Shown here: positions 19,127 to 26,799 of the stretch, piece by piece
Layout of the letters: each line of letters starts with the position of its first letter
How positions within the stretch are numbered: position 1 is the first letter of the stretch
Notes under the pieces: model-generated
Databases searched by the model: none
The model's input: only the letters and a program-made list of their open reading frames with translations
What the model was told of the DNA's origin: nothing
Position numbers and translations under genes: made by a program
DNA from: an uncultured Clostridium sp.
GTDB taxonomy: Bacteria > Bacillota > Clostridia > TANB77 > CAG-508
DNA length: 54,566 nt
Assembly (NCBI GenBank): GCA_947384775.1
Contig: CANDIF010000008.1
Span: 1-54,566, forward strand
Reading direction: 5' to 3'

Positions 19127-19369
19127 ATGGAAGTAAAAATAAAAGGAATATATAAACACTTTAAAGGAGATTATTATATAGTAGAAGATGTAGCAATACA
19201 CAGTGAAACAAAAGAGAAATATATAGTATATAGAGGTCTTTATGGAGATGGTAAATTATATATAAGACCATATGATATGTTTATGTCAGAAGTGGATAGA
19301 GAAAAATATCCAAATGTAGAACAAAAATATAGATTTGAATTACAAGATATCAAATCAAAGAATGTGTAG
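19127..19369 (+). CDS. DUF1653 family protein
   Basis: An 80-residue protein of the DUF1653 type, recognised by GIYKHFKGDYYIVEDVA near the N-terminus and the YRGLYGDGKLYIRPYDMFM segment near residue 40. The function of the family is not established. The frame opens at an ATG at 19109 overlapping the ATPase gene, but GGAAAGGA at 19111-19118 places the start at 19127. It is probably co-transcribed with the ATPase. Confidence 0.85.
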   Translation: MEVKIKGIYKHFKGDYYIVEDVAIHSETKEKYIVYRGLYGDGKLYIRPYDMFMSEVDREKYPNVEQKYRFELQDIKSKNV

Positions 19370-19390
19370 GCTATTTCTATATTGTAAAAT

Positions 19391-19469
19391 CCGCTCCATC
19401 TTGCTGGAAGTTTTAATTTTTTTGTCTTGCAATACATACACAAATAAATTAAAACTTCCATGTGGAGCT
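19391..19469 (+). repeat. Intergenic hairpin element, copy 7
   Basis: Ends CCGCTCCATCTTGCTGGAAG and CTTCCATGTGGAGCT are conserved. The interior GGAAGTTTTAATTT pairs with AAATTAAAACTTCC, a stem unrelated in sequence to those of the other copies but still paired. Confidence 0.85.
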
Positions 19470-19518
19470 ACAAAGAAAAAAATTGCAATAACAAAGATAA
19501 AAAAATGAAATAAAACTC

Positions 19519-19548
19519 TTGACAAGTTATGTAATAAAGTAGTATAAT
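19519..19548 (+). promoter_or_regulatory. Promoter of the tRNA-Leu gene
   Basis: TTGACA (19519-19524) and TATAAT (19543-19548) are both perfect and 18 bases apart. The tRNA begins 35 bases downstream. Confidence 0.8.
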
Positions 19549-19582
19549 CTTAAATGTCGCAAGACAATGCCAGTTAAAAGAT

Positions 19583-19670
19583 GCAGATGTGGCGGAACTG
19601 GCAGACGCACAGGACTTAAAATCCTGCGGACTAATAATCCGTGCCGGTTCGATTCCGGCCATCTGCACCA
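19583..19670 (+). tRNA. tRNA-Leu (anticodon TAA)
   Basis: An 88-base class II tRNA with acceptor stem GCAGATG/CATCTGC, anticodon loop CTTAAAA (anticodon TAA), a long variable arm (CGGACTAATAATCCG), T-loop TTCGATT and encoded CCA. It reads UUA codons, very common in this genome. Its 3' end is the integration site of the prophage, and the tRNA remains intact at the left junction. Confidence 0.97.
19660..19670 (+). other. attL core
   Basis: CATCTGCACCA, the last 11 bases of tRNA-Leu, is repeated at 54171-54181. The bases on either side differ between the two copies, so this is the largest identity and presumably the crossover core. Confidence 0.75.
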
Positions 19671-19671
19671 T

Positions 19672-19701
19672 TAAGGAGAGTTGTTTAAACAACTCTCCTT
19701 A
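19672..19701 (+). terminator. Terminator after tRNA-Leu supplied by the prophage
   Basis: A perfect 30-base palindrome, TAAGGAGAGTTGTTT joined to its complement. It lies just inside the prophage and replaces the native terminator, which is now beyond attR at 54186. Confidence 0.75.
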
Positions 19702-19792
19702 TACTTTACACAACTCTGTATGCCTGATTTCAAGCCTTTTTTGAATTTCTCCACTCTGTGTATATTCTATATATATTTTAAAAAACTCTGCT

Positions 19793-19815
19793 ATTGCATA
19801 CTTTATTGCATACTT
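19793..19815 (+). repeat. Left arm-type integrase sites
   Basis: Two direct copies of ATTGCATACTT (19793-19803 and 19805-19815) with a 12-base period lie just beyond the end of the integrase gene. The same repeat pair occurs near attR at 54085-54106. Such paired repeats flanking the core are typical arm-type binding sites of Tn916-like tyrosine integrases. Confidence 0.7.
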
Positions 19816-19817
19816 TT

Positions 19818-21275
19818 TTAGACATTTGCTTTCTCAAATTCTTTAAAAGCGTATTCTTGAGAAATATCTATATAGTCATCTGTAACTTTACTATCTTCAA
19901 TGTGACCAGCCAGATATTGTATTGCTTTCATATCCATGTTAGATTCTTTCCATTGCGTTATTCTATCGTGGCGTAATCTGTGATTGTGTAGATTTTTATT
20001 AGATATGTGATATTTTTCATTTATTCTTCTTAACCAGGCATTTATTTCTTTATCACTAATAAAAGTGTTCTTTTGATAATCCCAAAATAATAATCCGTAA
20101 ATGTTAGTTAGTTTTTTATTCTTTTGATTTTTAAAAATTTCTTTTAATTCTTTAGTAAGAGGAAAATGTCTTTCGCCTTCATCTATACCTGTTTCTTTGT
20201 TGTATGTTTTTGTGTGTTCTCCTACAATGATTTTTTTATTCTCATCTTTAGTAAGTGTATTGTGTATGTGTAGTGTAGACATATCTTTGCTTAAATCTTT
20301 TTTACCCCTTGCAAGAACTTCTCCAATACGCATAGCAGTTAGCCATTCAACTTTTATAATATCTCTATATTTGTGATTACGTTCTTCATTGTCTAATATT
20401 TTATTAAGTTTCTCACGTTCTTTGGCTGTAAGTGGAAATATCTTTTTGGTTCCAATTTCAGAAACAGGTTTTTTTAGATTTTCATCATTCATTATATTGT
20501 ATGGTATTAACATATTAGATGGGGAAGAGGCAATCGCAAATGCTTTCTTCAATAATCTCCACATTCTGTCTATTCCAGATTTTGCATATTTCTTCATATA
20601 CTTTTTGCTATTTTGAATATCGTTTAGTGTAACTTTTTGGATAGGGTTATTTATAAAATCCTTACAACATCTTTCTAATTGTTCTAAAGTTTCCAAATCG
20701 CGAGAATATGTTACACCTTTTACTGTTCCGTCGTCTAATTTTTGTTTTATGTGAGCTTCTATAATAGATTTAACAGTATCACTTTTTTTCTCTATATATG
20801 TACCATTATTAAGTTTAGCTTTTAATTCTACAACTCTTTGTTTAAAATGTTTTACGGTTTCATTTTTCCTTTGTTTCATTGTTCGTCTTTTTCCAGAAGC
20901 ATCATGATATTGATAAACCCAACAGCCGAGTGCCTCGCTGTAATATAAACTACCCTCGCCATTTCCCGCAGATTTAGTTTTACTATTTTTACTTACTTTG
21001 TTATCTTGTATTGTTTCTTTTTTTATGTTAAAAGGCTCAAAATCTTTAATATCAAAAGCCATATATGCAATTTTCCACTCATCACTATATTTGTTCCAAT
21101 TTTTATCATCCGCACTAAATTTAGATACGCATTCGTCTAAACTTAGGTTTGGATTATCTTTAGCAAAATTTATTAAAATAGAAGGTAAAATAGATTTTGT
21201 AAACTCTTTTTCTTCTTCTTCATTAACAAATATTTTTTCTTCTTCTGTTTTTACATTTTTGTAACATATCTCCAT
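19818..21275 (-). CDS. int: Phage tyrosine integrase
   Basis: A site-specific tyrosine recombinase that inserts and excises the prophage at tRNA-Leu. The 485-residue protein has an N-terminal arm-binding region (AP2-like segment GEGSLYYSEALGCWVYQYHDASGKRR near residue 100, split here only by name), a core-binding SAM-like domain and a C-terminal catalytic domain. Catalytic residues are Arg in TAMRIGEVLA near residue 316, His-x-x-Arg-like HRLRHDRI near residue 430, His in YLAGHIED near 452 and the nucleophile Tyr in TDDYIDIS near 468. The start has a TTGGAGG site. It is transcribed toward attL. Confidence 0.95.
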   Translation of the reverse strand: MEICYKNVKTEEEKIFVNEEEEKEFTKSILPSILINFAKDNPNLSLDECVSKFSADDKNWNKYSDEWKIAYMAFDIKDFEPFNIKKETIQDNKVSKNSKTKSAGNGEGSLYYSEALGCWVYQYHDASGKRRTMKQRKNETVKHFKQRVVELKAKLNNGTYIEKKSDTVKSIIEAHIKQKLDDGTVKGVTYSRDLETLEQLERCCKDFINNPIQKVTLNDIQNSKKYMKKYAKSGIDRMWRLLKKAFAIASSPSNMLIPYNIMNDENLKKPVSEIGTKKIFPLTAKEREKLNKILDNEERNHKYRDIIKVEWLTAMRIGEVLARGKKDLSKDMSTLHIHNTLTKDENKKIIVGEHTKTYNKETGIDEGERHFPLTKELKEIFKNQKNKKLTNIYGLLFWDYQKNTFISDKEINAWLRRINEKYHISNKNLHNHRLRHDRITQWKESNMDMKAIQYLAGHIEDSKVTDDYIDISQEYAFKEFEKANV

Positions 21276-21335
21276 AAAAAATCCTCCAATTTCTCTAACA
21301 AATTTTTAGTTTGCTATTGAAATCGAAGGTTTTAT

Positions 21336-21365
21336 ACTATATAATAATAAAGTAATCGCTTTCAA
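21336..21365 (-). promoter_or_regulatory. Possible int promoter within an inverted repeat
   Basis: On the minus strand, TTGAAA (21360-21365) and TATAGT (21336-21341) are 18 bases apart. The -35 lies inside one arm of the 10-base inverted repeat GCTATTGAAA (21313-21322) / TTTCAATAGC (21360-21369), which could be an operator controlling int. Confidence 0.45.
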
Positions 21366-21421
21366 TAGCGGTTCGTTGGGGAAAAATAAATGTGTATCGG
21401 TTGTGGTAAATTTGATAACAT
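21362..21421 (-). CDS. Possible 19-residue peptide upstream of int
   Basis: The start codon ATG has a good AAAAGGA ribosome site 7 bases upstream and lies 30-35 bases downstream of a strong promoter (21457-21485). The peptide begins MLSNLPQPIHIYFS. It could be a leader peptide affecting int translation, or the transcript may simply be the int mRNA leader. I do not recognise the sequence. Confidence 0.35.
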   Translation of the reverse strand: MLSNLPQPIHIYFSPTNRY

Positions 21422-21456
21422 CTATTTTTCCTTTTTTTATATTTAATTTTATTTCT

Positions 21457-21485
21457 ATATTAATTCAAAACAAACGTTTTGTCAA
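21457..21485 (-). promoter_or_regulatory. Minus-strand promoter upstream of int
   Basis: Perfect TTGACA (21480-21485) and TAATAT (21457-21462) separated by 17 bases, reading toward int. It is likely the main promoter of the int transcript. Confidence 0.6.
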
Positions 21486-21492
21486 TACTAAA

Positions 21493-22461
21493 TTATTTCA
21501 TTTCCATTTTTCCTATGTATTTTCCTAGAACCTTTATTTCTGTATCTTCTGGATTTATTACAATAGGTTCAAAACTATCTAAAGTGCTTTGGGGTTCTAG
21601 AATTATATAGCCATCCTTTAGCTGTGTAAATTTTTTTAAAGTTGCATCATACTTATCTACTAAAACAACAGCGATTTCTCCATTCTCTACAAAATCTGTT
21701 TTCCTAATAAGAGCATATGCATCGTTTTTAATAATCCTATTCATACTTTCGCCATTCACACGAAGAAAAAAGCATTCTTCAGGATTAGAGATATTCATCA
21801 TTTGAGGATCTAACGGCAAGTAACCATCAAGACATTCTTCAGCCCAGTTAGGTTGTCCAGCAGCGATTTGTCCGTAGACAGGGCACATGTAGAACTTGTC
21901 TATTCCGTATTTATCAATTATATCAATAATTTTAAGAGAATAAGATTCCAAAAGTTTATACCTTTTTTCCAGATGTTCGTAATCTTGTTCAGTGAACTTA
22001 TTTTTTTGTTCGTATAGTATTTTTTTATATATATCAAGAAAATTTGCATATGTATCAGAAGAATATGAATCCTGTATTTTTTTTATCTTTTTTTCTATTT
22101 CATTAGTGTCTGAATCCGATATTTTGTCCTCTGCGATGAGTAGATTTGATTCTAAAAGAGAATTAATATCTTCGGGGGTAATACCTATTTGTAATAAATC
22201 TTTTCTTGAGTTTTCAAATGCACTATATATGATATCTCTTTTTAATTCTAAATATGTCTTAAATTTGCTATCTCCAGTAAGCCATTCTAACTGAACATTT
22301 GCGTATCTAGCAATTCTTTGCAGAGATTCAACTGATGGTTTTGAGCGTCCAGTCTTCCAGTCAGTTATACTTCCACCAGCAATTCCAGCTCCTATTGCAA
22401 ATTCCTTTGCAGTTAATCCGCTATCTTTAACTAATTCTAAAATTCTATCAACTGTAGTCAA
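21493..22461 (-). CDS. CI-like repressor with LexA/S24 autocleavage domain
   Basis: The presumed lysogeny repressor. It has an N-terminal XRE helix-turn-helix (ITDWKTGRSKPSVESL near residue 32), a charged linker of about 120 residues and a C-terminal S24 peptidase domain. The cleavage site is probably AAGQP near residue 205. The catalytic Ser is in VNGESMNR and the catalytic Lys in DATLKKF. Self-cleavage after DNA damage would induce the phage. The frame extends to 22518, but GGAGGTG upstream sets the start at the TTG at 22461 (322 residues). It faces the Cro-like gene across the operator region. Confidence 0.9.
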   Translation of the reverse strand: MTTVDRILELVKDSGLTAKEFAIGAGIAGGSITDWKTGRSKPSVESLQRIARYANVQLEWLTGDSKFKTYLELKRDIIYSAFENSRKDLLQIGITPEDINSLLESNLLIAEDKISDSDTNEIEKKIKKIQDSYSSDTYANFLDIYKKILYEQKNKFTEQDYEHLEKRYKLLESYSLKIIDIIDKYGIDKFYMCPVYGQIAAGQPNWAEECLDGYLPLDPQMMNISNPEECFFLRVNGESMNRIIKNDAYALIRKTDFVENGEIAVVLVDKYDATLKKFTQLKDGYIILEPQSTLDSFEPIVINPEDTEIKVLGKYIGKMEMK

Positions 22462-22490
22462 TTTCGCACCTCCGAAAAAAATATTTATTT

Positions 22491-22529
22491 TTTCACAAAT
22501 TACTATTGACAATTTCACAACTTACTATT
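22491..22529 (+). promoter_or_regulatory. Tandem operator repeats
   Basis: TTTCACAAATTACTATT (22491-22507) and TTTCACAACTTACTATT (22513-22529) differ at one base and are spaced 22 bases start to start, two helical turns. They overlap the -35 and -10 of the rightward promoter and are the best candidates for CI/Cro operators. Confidence 0.7.
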
Positions 22530-22534
22530 ATAAT
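22506..22534 (+). promoter_or_regulatory. Rightward early promoter (PR-like)
   Basis: Perfect TTGACA (22506-22511) and TATAAT (22529-22534) with 17-base spacing. The -10 is the centre of the 14-base palindrome ACTATTATAATAGT (22524-22537), so the minus strand also reads TATAAT and may serve the repressor gene. Confidence 0.8.
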
Positions 22535-22564
22535 AGTTATATCAAAAGTAAAATATTAACAAAC

Positions 22565-22613
22565 TTAGTAAAGCACACCTTTGAAACTTGGCGGTATCAA
22601 GTGTGCCTTACTA
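22565..22613 (+). promoter_or_regulatory. Structured leader of the cro transcript
   Basis: The predicted transcript has about 215 untranslated bases before cro. TTAGTAAAGCACAC (22565-22578) pairs with GTGTGCCTTACTA (22601-22613) with one mismatch. An alternative hairpin, ACTTG-GCGGTAT-CAAGT, shares the right side. Two exclusive structures would fit an attenuator or antisense target. The role is inferred. Confidence 0.5.
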
Positions 22614-22755
22614 GATAAGAATACGATTAACTAAGCAGCATAGAGCTAAAACTACGCAATAGGTGTTTTTTTGGTATGCGCTTATTTCGTATATTACTAT
22701 TTTACTACAAGATACAAATAATGTCAAACAAAATAAACAAATTGGAGGTGAAAAA

Positions 22756-23031
22756 ATGCAAAAGATTAAAGTGGATACCAGAAACATTACAGTTAGTAGA
22801 ATTTTCAGACTTATTAGAGAAAACAAATTGACAGCAAAGGACTTTGCAAGATCATGTTCATTGGCTCAGGGAAATGTTACTGACTGGAAGACTGGGCGTT
22901 CAAGACCTTCAGTGTGGGCACTCCGAAAAATAGCAAAGACATATGATGTTCAGCTTGAGTGGCTTACTGGAGATAGCAAATTTAGAACTAAACAAGAAGA
23001 AATAGAAAATATGAAAGGAGAAATAAAATGA
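22756..23031 (+). CDS. Cro-like XRE family regulator
   Basis: A 91-residue DNA-binding protein with one helix-turn-helix (VTDWKTGRSRPSVWAL near residue 42). It closely matches the N-terminal domain of the divergent CI-like repressor, sharing DWKTGRS and VQLEWLTGDSKF, so the two are paralogues likely to bind the same operators. The frame extends upstream to 22663, but TTGGAGGTG at 22742-22750 sets the start at 22756. It overlaps the antirepressor gene by four bases. Confidence 0.85.
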   Translation: MQKIKVDTRNITVSRIFRLIRENKLTAKDFARSCSLAQGNVTDWKTGRSRPSVWALRKIAKTYDVQLEWLTGDSKFRTKQEEIENMKGEIK

Positions 23032-23786
23032 AAGATTTAATTAAAATTGAAGTAAACGAAAATCAAGAGCCAATAGTAAGTGGAAGAGAATTACACAAAG
23101 CATTAGAAGTGGAAACTCCATACAGGATATGGTTTCCCAGAATGATAGAATATGGATTCTCTGAAAACATTGATTTTGTAACTTTAGAACAAAATTGTAC
23201 GAAACCTCAAGGAGGAAGACCAAAACTAAACCACGCTATAAGATTAGATATGGCAAAAGAAATAGCAATGATACAAAGAAATGACAGAGGTAAGGAAATA
23301 AGAAAATACTTTATACAGGTAGAAAAAGACTTTAATAGTCCAGAAAAAATAATGGCAAGAGCTTTGAAAATTGCTGAAGGCAAAATAAGCAATTTACAAT
23401 TAGAAAATACTCAGCAAAAACAACTTATAGGAGAGCTAAAAGCAAAGGTAGATTACACAGACATTATTTTGCAAAATAAGAGTTTAGTTAAGATAAAGGC
23501 AATCGCAAAGGACTATGGAATGTCAGCTACAAAGATGAATCGATTATTACACGATTTAGGAGTTCAATACAAGGAAGGTAGCCAGTGGTTCCTATATGCT
23601 AAATATCAAAGTTTTGGATATACATCAAGTGAAACAATAACTTTAAACCACAGAGATGGGACAACCTTTACAAAGCTTAATACGAAATGGACTCAAAAAG
23701 GAAGATTGTTTTTATATGAGCTTTTAAAAGAAAATGGAATCTTACCAACAATCGAGAAAAATACCACAACCGATACACAAACATAA
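23028..23786 (+). CDS. Phage antirepressor (AntA plus KilA-C-like)
   Basis: Antirepressors inactivate the prophage repressor or switch early transcription. The 252-residue protein has an AntA/AntB domain at residues 1-100 (SGRELHKALEVETPYRIWFPRMIEYGF in part, then RLDMAKEIAMIQRNDRGKEIRKYF in part). A short coiled coil follows near 115-140. A C-terminal DNA-binding KilA-C domain contains IAKDYGMSATKMNRLLHDLG. It is translationally coupled to cro through ATGA overlap. Its last 20 bases include an 18-base sequence repeated in inverted orientation upstream of int. Confidence 0.88.
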   Translation: MKDLIKIEVNENQEPIVSGRELHKALEVETPYRIWFPRMIEYGFSENIDFVTLEQNCTKPQGGRPKLNHAIRLDMAKEIAMIQRNDRGKEIRKYFIQVEKDFNSPEKIMARALKIAEGKISNLQLENTQQKQLIGELKAKVDYTDIILQNKSLVKIKAIAKDYGMSATKMNRLLHDLGVQYKEGSQWFLYAKYQSFGYTSSETITLNHRDGTTFTKLNTKWTQKGRLFLYELLKENGILPTIEKNTTTDTQT

Positions 23787-23802
23787 GAAAGGGTGAACAG
23801 AT

Positions 23803-24063
23803 TTGGAAGAAAAAATTTTAAAAGAATTACAAAGAACCAACGAGCTCCTGGAAAAATCCCTTAAACAATACAAGGACCCAAATGAGCTGTTAACAATAGA
23901 ACAAGTCCACAAAGAGTTTGGAATAGGCTTAAACACAGTAAGGAAAATATTTAACGATCCAAAACTACCAGTACAGCGATACACGACACCATTTAAAGTA
24001 ACAAGACAAGCAATGATTAACTACTTAAATGAAAATCACGATTATTTAAGCGAAAGGAGCTAA
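23803..24063 (+). CDS. Helix-turn-helix protein, possible excisionase
   Basis: An 86-residue protein starting at TTG behind AAGAAAGGGTG. Residues 1-25 form a coiled coil (EEKILKELQRTNELLEKSL). Residues 30-80 form a winged-helix MerR/Xis-type fold (LTIEQVHKEFGIGLNTVRKIF). Proteins of this size and fold are often excisionases of tyrosine-integrase phages, but its place in the early operon fits a general regulator equally well. Confidence 0.75.
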   Translation: MEEKILKELQRTNELLEKSLKQYKDPNELLTIEQVHKEFGIGLNTVRKIFNDPKLPVQRYTTPFKVTRQAMINYLNENHDYLSERS

Positions 24064-24068
24064 AACAG

Positions 24069-24155
24069 ATGAAAAAGAAACTATTAAAAATATTAGCAAC
24101 AACAGCAGTTGTGGCAATGTATGATTTTATGTTTATATATGCACTTTTAAAGTGA
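24069..24155 (+). CDS. Small membrane peptide, 28 residues
   Basis: Begins MKKKLLKILATTAVVAMYDF behind AAAGGAG with 9-base spacing. The basic N-terminus followed by about 20 hydrophobic residues predicts a single membrane helix. It fits exactly between two early genes. Function unknown. Confidence 0.55.
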   Translation: MKKKLLKILATTAVVAMYDFMFIYALLK

Positions 24156-24191
24156 TTTTATATAGAAATTTTAAAGAAAGGAGAAAAGTAC

Positions 24192-24419
24192 ATGGAAAGA
24201 TTTGAAAATAAACTAAAAGCAAGAAAGAATGAGCTTGAAACTCAACCTATGCCATTTAAAGCAAAATCTATAGAAGCTTATTTCAAAATGGAAGATACAA
24301 ACAAATGGCTCAAATTCAATGCTAGAACAAAAGAACAAGAAGAACGAGCAAACAGATTTAGCGATAATTTAAAAAAGGTATTTGCAAAAATATGTGTCTT
24401 CGACCTCACATATATTTAA
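24192..24419 (+). CDS. Hypothetical early phage protein, 75 residues
   Basis: A charged, largely helical soluble protein beginning MERFENKLKARKNELETQ, with an AAAGGAGAAAAG ribosome site. I do not recognise the family. It lies in the early operon just ahead of the replication module. Confidence 0.65.
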   Translation: MERFENKLKARKNELETQPMPFKAKSIEAYFKMEDTNKWLKFNARTKEQEERANRFSDNLKKVFAKICVFDLTYI

Positions 24420-24495
24420 AACACTTTGCTAATACCTATGTCATAATTTTACCATATGACAACTAAAAAATCAAGAAAATTAGGAGGAATTTATA

Positions 24496-24921
24496 ATGTT
24501 AGAAAATATTTTAAGTGAAATAAATGAAAGTTTAAAAGTAATAGCAAATTCTGTAAAGGAAAAACAAGAAATTAAGGTCTTGGGAGCAATGCCAAATGTA
24601 ATGCCAACAACGGCACTACAACCAGCCCCAATGCCGAATACGCCTATACCAACTACACCTCAAGCAGTTCAATCAGTATCAAATACACCACAACCGATAC
24701 CAACTGCACCTGTACAACAAGTACCAGTGCAACCTGCAACAGAGAGAAATTTTACACAAGAGGAATTAGCAAGAGCTATGTCTGATGCAGTAAGTGCAGG
24801 AAAAATGAATACTGTTATGAGTATATTAGGACAATTCAATGTACAAGTCCTAAGTCAAGTAGATCCAAAAGACTACAACAAATTAGCTGCGATGCTAATA
24901 GAGGCAGGTGTAAAAATATAG
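24496..24921 (+). CDS. Phage protein with Pro-rich linker
   Basis: A 141-residue protein in three parts: a helical N-terminus (residues 1-25), a Pro/Thr/Gln-rich linker (about 32-85, with repeated PxPxPT-like units) and a helical C-terminal domain (FTQEELARAMSDAVSAGK then NVQVLSQVDPKDYNKLAAML). Proteins of this plan commonly precede DUF2800 and DUF2815 genes in Firmicutes phages, so a role in replication or recombination is likely. It has a perfect AGGAGG site and overlaps the next gene by one base. Confidence 0.75.
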   Translation: MLENILSEINESLKVIANSVKEKQEIKVLGAMPNVMPTTALQPAPMPNTPIPTTPQAVQSVSNTPQPIPTAPVQQVPVQPATERNFTQEELARAMSDAVSAGKMNTVMSILGQFNVQVLSQVDPKDYNKLAAMLIEAGVKI

Positions 24922-26093
24922 TGGAAGATAGCAAGAAACATGCAATTTTATCTGCGAGTGGTAGTCATAAATGGCTTAAATGTACGCCATCTGCTAGACT
25001 AGAAGAAAACTTTCCAAATAAAACAAGCGACTACATGGAAGAAGGTACTTTAGCACACGCTGTTGCAGAATTTAAAGTAAATAGTTATTTTAATGAGGCA
25101 GTACCAAAAGCCACATATACAAGAAGAATAAATAAATTCAAGAAGGAAAAATACTTTAATACAGAAATGCTTACTCACACAGATACTTATTTAGATTGTA
25201 TAAAAGGAATAGCAATGGAATCAAGTTCAAGACCTTTTGTAGCGGTAGAACAAACTGTAGATTTTAGCGGTTATGTACCAGAAGGATTTGGAACTGCAGA
25301 CTGCATCGTTATTTCCGAAAATACCTTACACGTAATTGATTTCAAATATGGAAAAGGTGTGGAAGTATCAGCAGAAAAAAATCCACAAATGATGCTATAC
25401 GCATTAGGAGCAATTAAGCAATTTGGATTTTTATATGACATTAGAACCATTAATATGCTGATAATACAACCTAGAAAAGACAATATTTCAGACTTTGAAA
25501 TGAGTAGAAAAGAACTTGAAGAATGGGGAAACAACAAAGTAAAACCACAGGCACAATTAGCATTTATGGGATTAGGTAACTTCGTTCAAGGCGAGCATTG
25601 CAGATTTTGTAGGGCCAAAGGGGCCTGCGAATTTAGAGCAAAAGAGAATATGAAAGTAGTTGAAGAATTGGAAACGATTAAAGAACAAGGTTTACTAACA
25701 AATATAGAAATCTCAGAAATATTAAACAAAACAGAGGGTATAGCAGATTGGATTAAAGACGTAAGTTCTCAAGCACTTGATGAAATTCTAAAAGGAAATA
25801 CAATACCAGGATATAAAGCAGTAGAAGGTAGAAGTAACAGAAAAATAACAGACATAGACAAAGCTTTTGAGTTATTACAAAACAAAGGCGTAGAAGAAGC
25901 TTTGCTATACGAAAGAAAGCCAATAGGGCTAACAGACCTTGAAAAAGTAGTAGGAAAGAAAAAATTAGCAGAAACAATAGGAAGTTACATCGAAAAACCA
26001 AAAGGTGCACCAACATTAGTAAAAGAGACAGATAAACGAGAGCCATATAAAAATGTATCTGCAAAAGAAGAATTTGCAGAACCAATAAATTAA
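24921..26093 (+). CDS. DUF2800 RecB-like nuclease
   Basis: A PD-(D/E)XK nuclease of the DUF2800 family. The N-terminal SASGSHKWLKCTPSARLEE and EEGTLAHAVAE are typical. The catalytic core is the D-x-K in VIDFKYGKG near residue 140 with QMMLYALGA after it. A C-terminal Cys cluster (HCRFCRAKGACEFR near residue 230) resembles the 4Fe-4S cluster of AddB and Cas4 nucleases. It likely processes DNA ends during phage recombination or replication. It starts at GTG overlapping the previous stop codon. Confidence 0.88.
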   Translation: MEDSKKHAILSASGSHKWLKCTPSARLEENFPNKTSDYMEEGTLAHAVAEFKVNSYFNEAVPKATYTRRINKFKKEKYFNTEMLTHTDTYLDCIKGIAMESSSRPFVAVEQTVDFSGYVPEGFGTADCIVISENTLHVIDFKYGKGVEVSAEKNPQMMLYALGAIKQFGFLYDIRTINMLIIQPRKDNISDFEMSRKELEEWGNNKVKPQAQLAFMGLGNFVQGEHCRFCRAKGACEFRAKENMKVVEELETIKEQGLLTNIEISEILNKTEGIADWIKDVSSQALDEILKGNTIPGYKAVEGRSNRKITDIDKAFELLQNKGVEEALLYERKPIGLTDLEKVVGKKKLAETIGSYIEKPKGAPTLVKETDKREPYKNVSAKEEFAEPIN

Positions 26094-26109
26094 TAGGAGG
26101 TAAAAAATA

Positions 26110-26799
26110 ATGAGTAATTTAGTAACAGGGAAAGTAAGATTTAGTTATGTACAGGTTTTTGAACCTAAATCAATAAATGGAGGAGACGAAAAGTATTCAG
26201 TAACACTTTTGATACCTAAAACTGACAATGACACATATCAAAGAATTATCGGAGAAGTGAATAGGGTATTACAAGAAGGTGTAGCAGAAGTATTCAAAGG
26301 AGTAATGCCAGCAAATCCAAGTTTACCGGTATACGATGGTGACGGAGTAAGACCAAGTGGAGAACCATTTGGAGCAGAATGTAAAGGACACTGGGTTATA
26401 TCAGCAAAATCAAATACAGCTCCAGAAGTAGTTGACGCAAGTTGTAATCCGATTATAAGTAAAAGTGAATTTTATAGTGGATGCTATGGGAGAGTAAGTT
26501 TAAGCTTTTATGCATATAACAAAAATGGAAACAAAGGCGTAGGCTGTGGACTAGGAAACGTTCAAAAACTAGAAGATGGACAGCCACTAGGTGGAAGAAC
26601 AACAGCAGCAGAGGACTTTGGAGCAATGCCTACTCAACCTGCGCAGTATCAACATCCAGTAATGCCTCAAGCACCAGCATACCAACCACAATATCAACAA
26701 ATGCCAGTACAAGGACCAGTAACACCCGTTTATAATCAACCTGTAGTAGATCCAATTAATGGGCAACCATTTAATACTGGGGTTTATGGGGTGAATTAA
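26110..26799 (+). CDS. DUF2815 family, probable single-stranded DNA-binding protein
   Basis: A 229-residue DUF2815 protein recognised by VTGKVRFSYVQVFEPKSING, KYSVTLLIPK and FYSGCYGRVSLSFYAY, an OB-fold-like pattern. The C-terminal 60 residues are a Pro/Gln-rich tail as in many ssDNA-binding proteins. The gene pairs with DUF2800 and a family A polymerase in many phages. It has an AGGAGG site and overlaps the polymerase start by one base. Confidence 0.85.
   Translation: MSNLVTGKVRFSYVQVFEPKSINGGDEKYSVTLLIPKTDNDTYQRIIGEVNRVLQEGVAEVFKGVMPANPSLPVYDGDGVRPSGEPFGAECKGHWVISAKSNTAPEVVDASCNPIISKSEFYSGCYGRVSLSFYAYNKNGNKGVGCGLGNVQKLEDGQPLGGRTTAAEDFGAMPTQPAQYQHPVMPQAPAYQPQYQQMPVQGPVTPVYNQPVVDPINGQPFNTGVYGVN

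Noticed and set aside
19468..19692. Minus-strand reading frame of 74 residues over the tRNA-Leu gene
   Set aside because: It is the antisense translation of the tRNA, a common false prediction.
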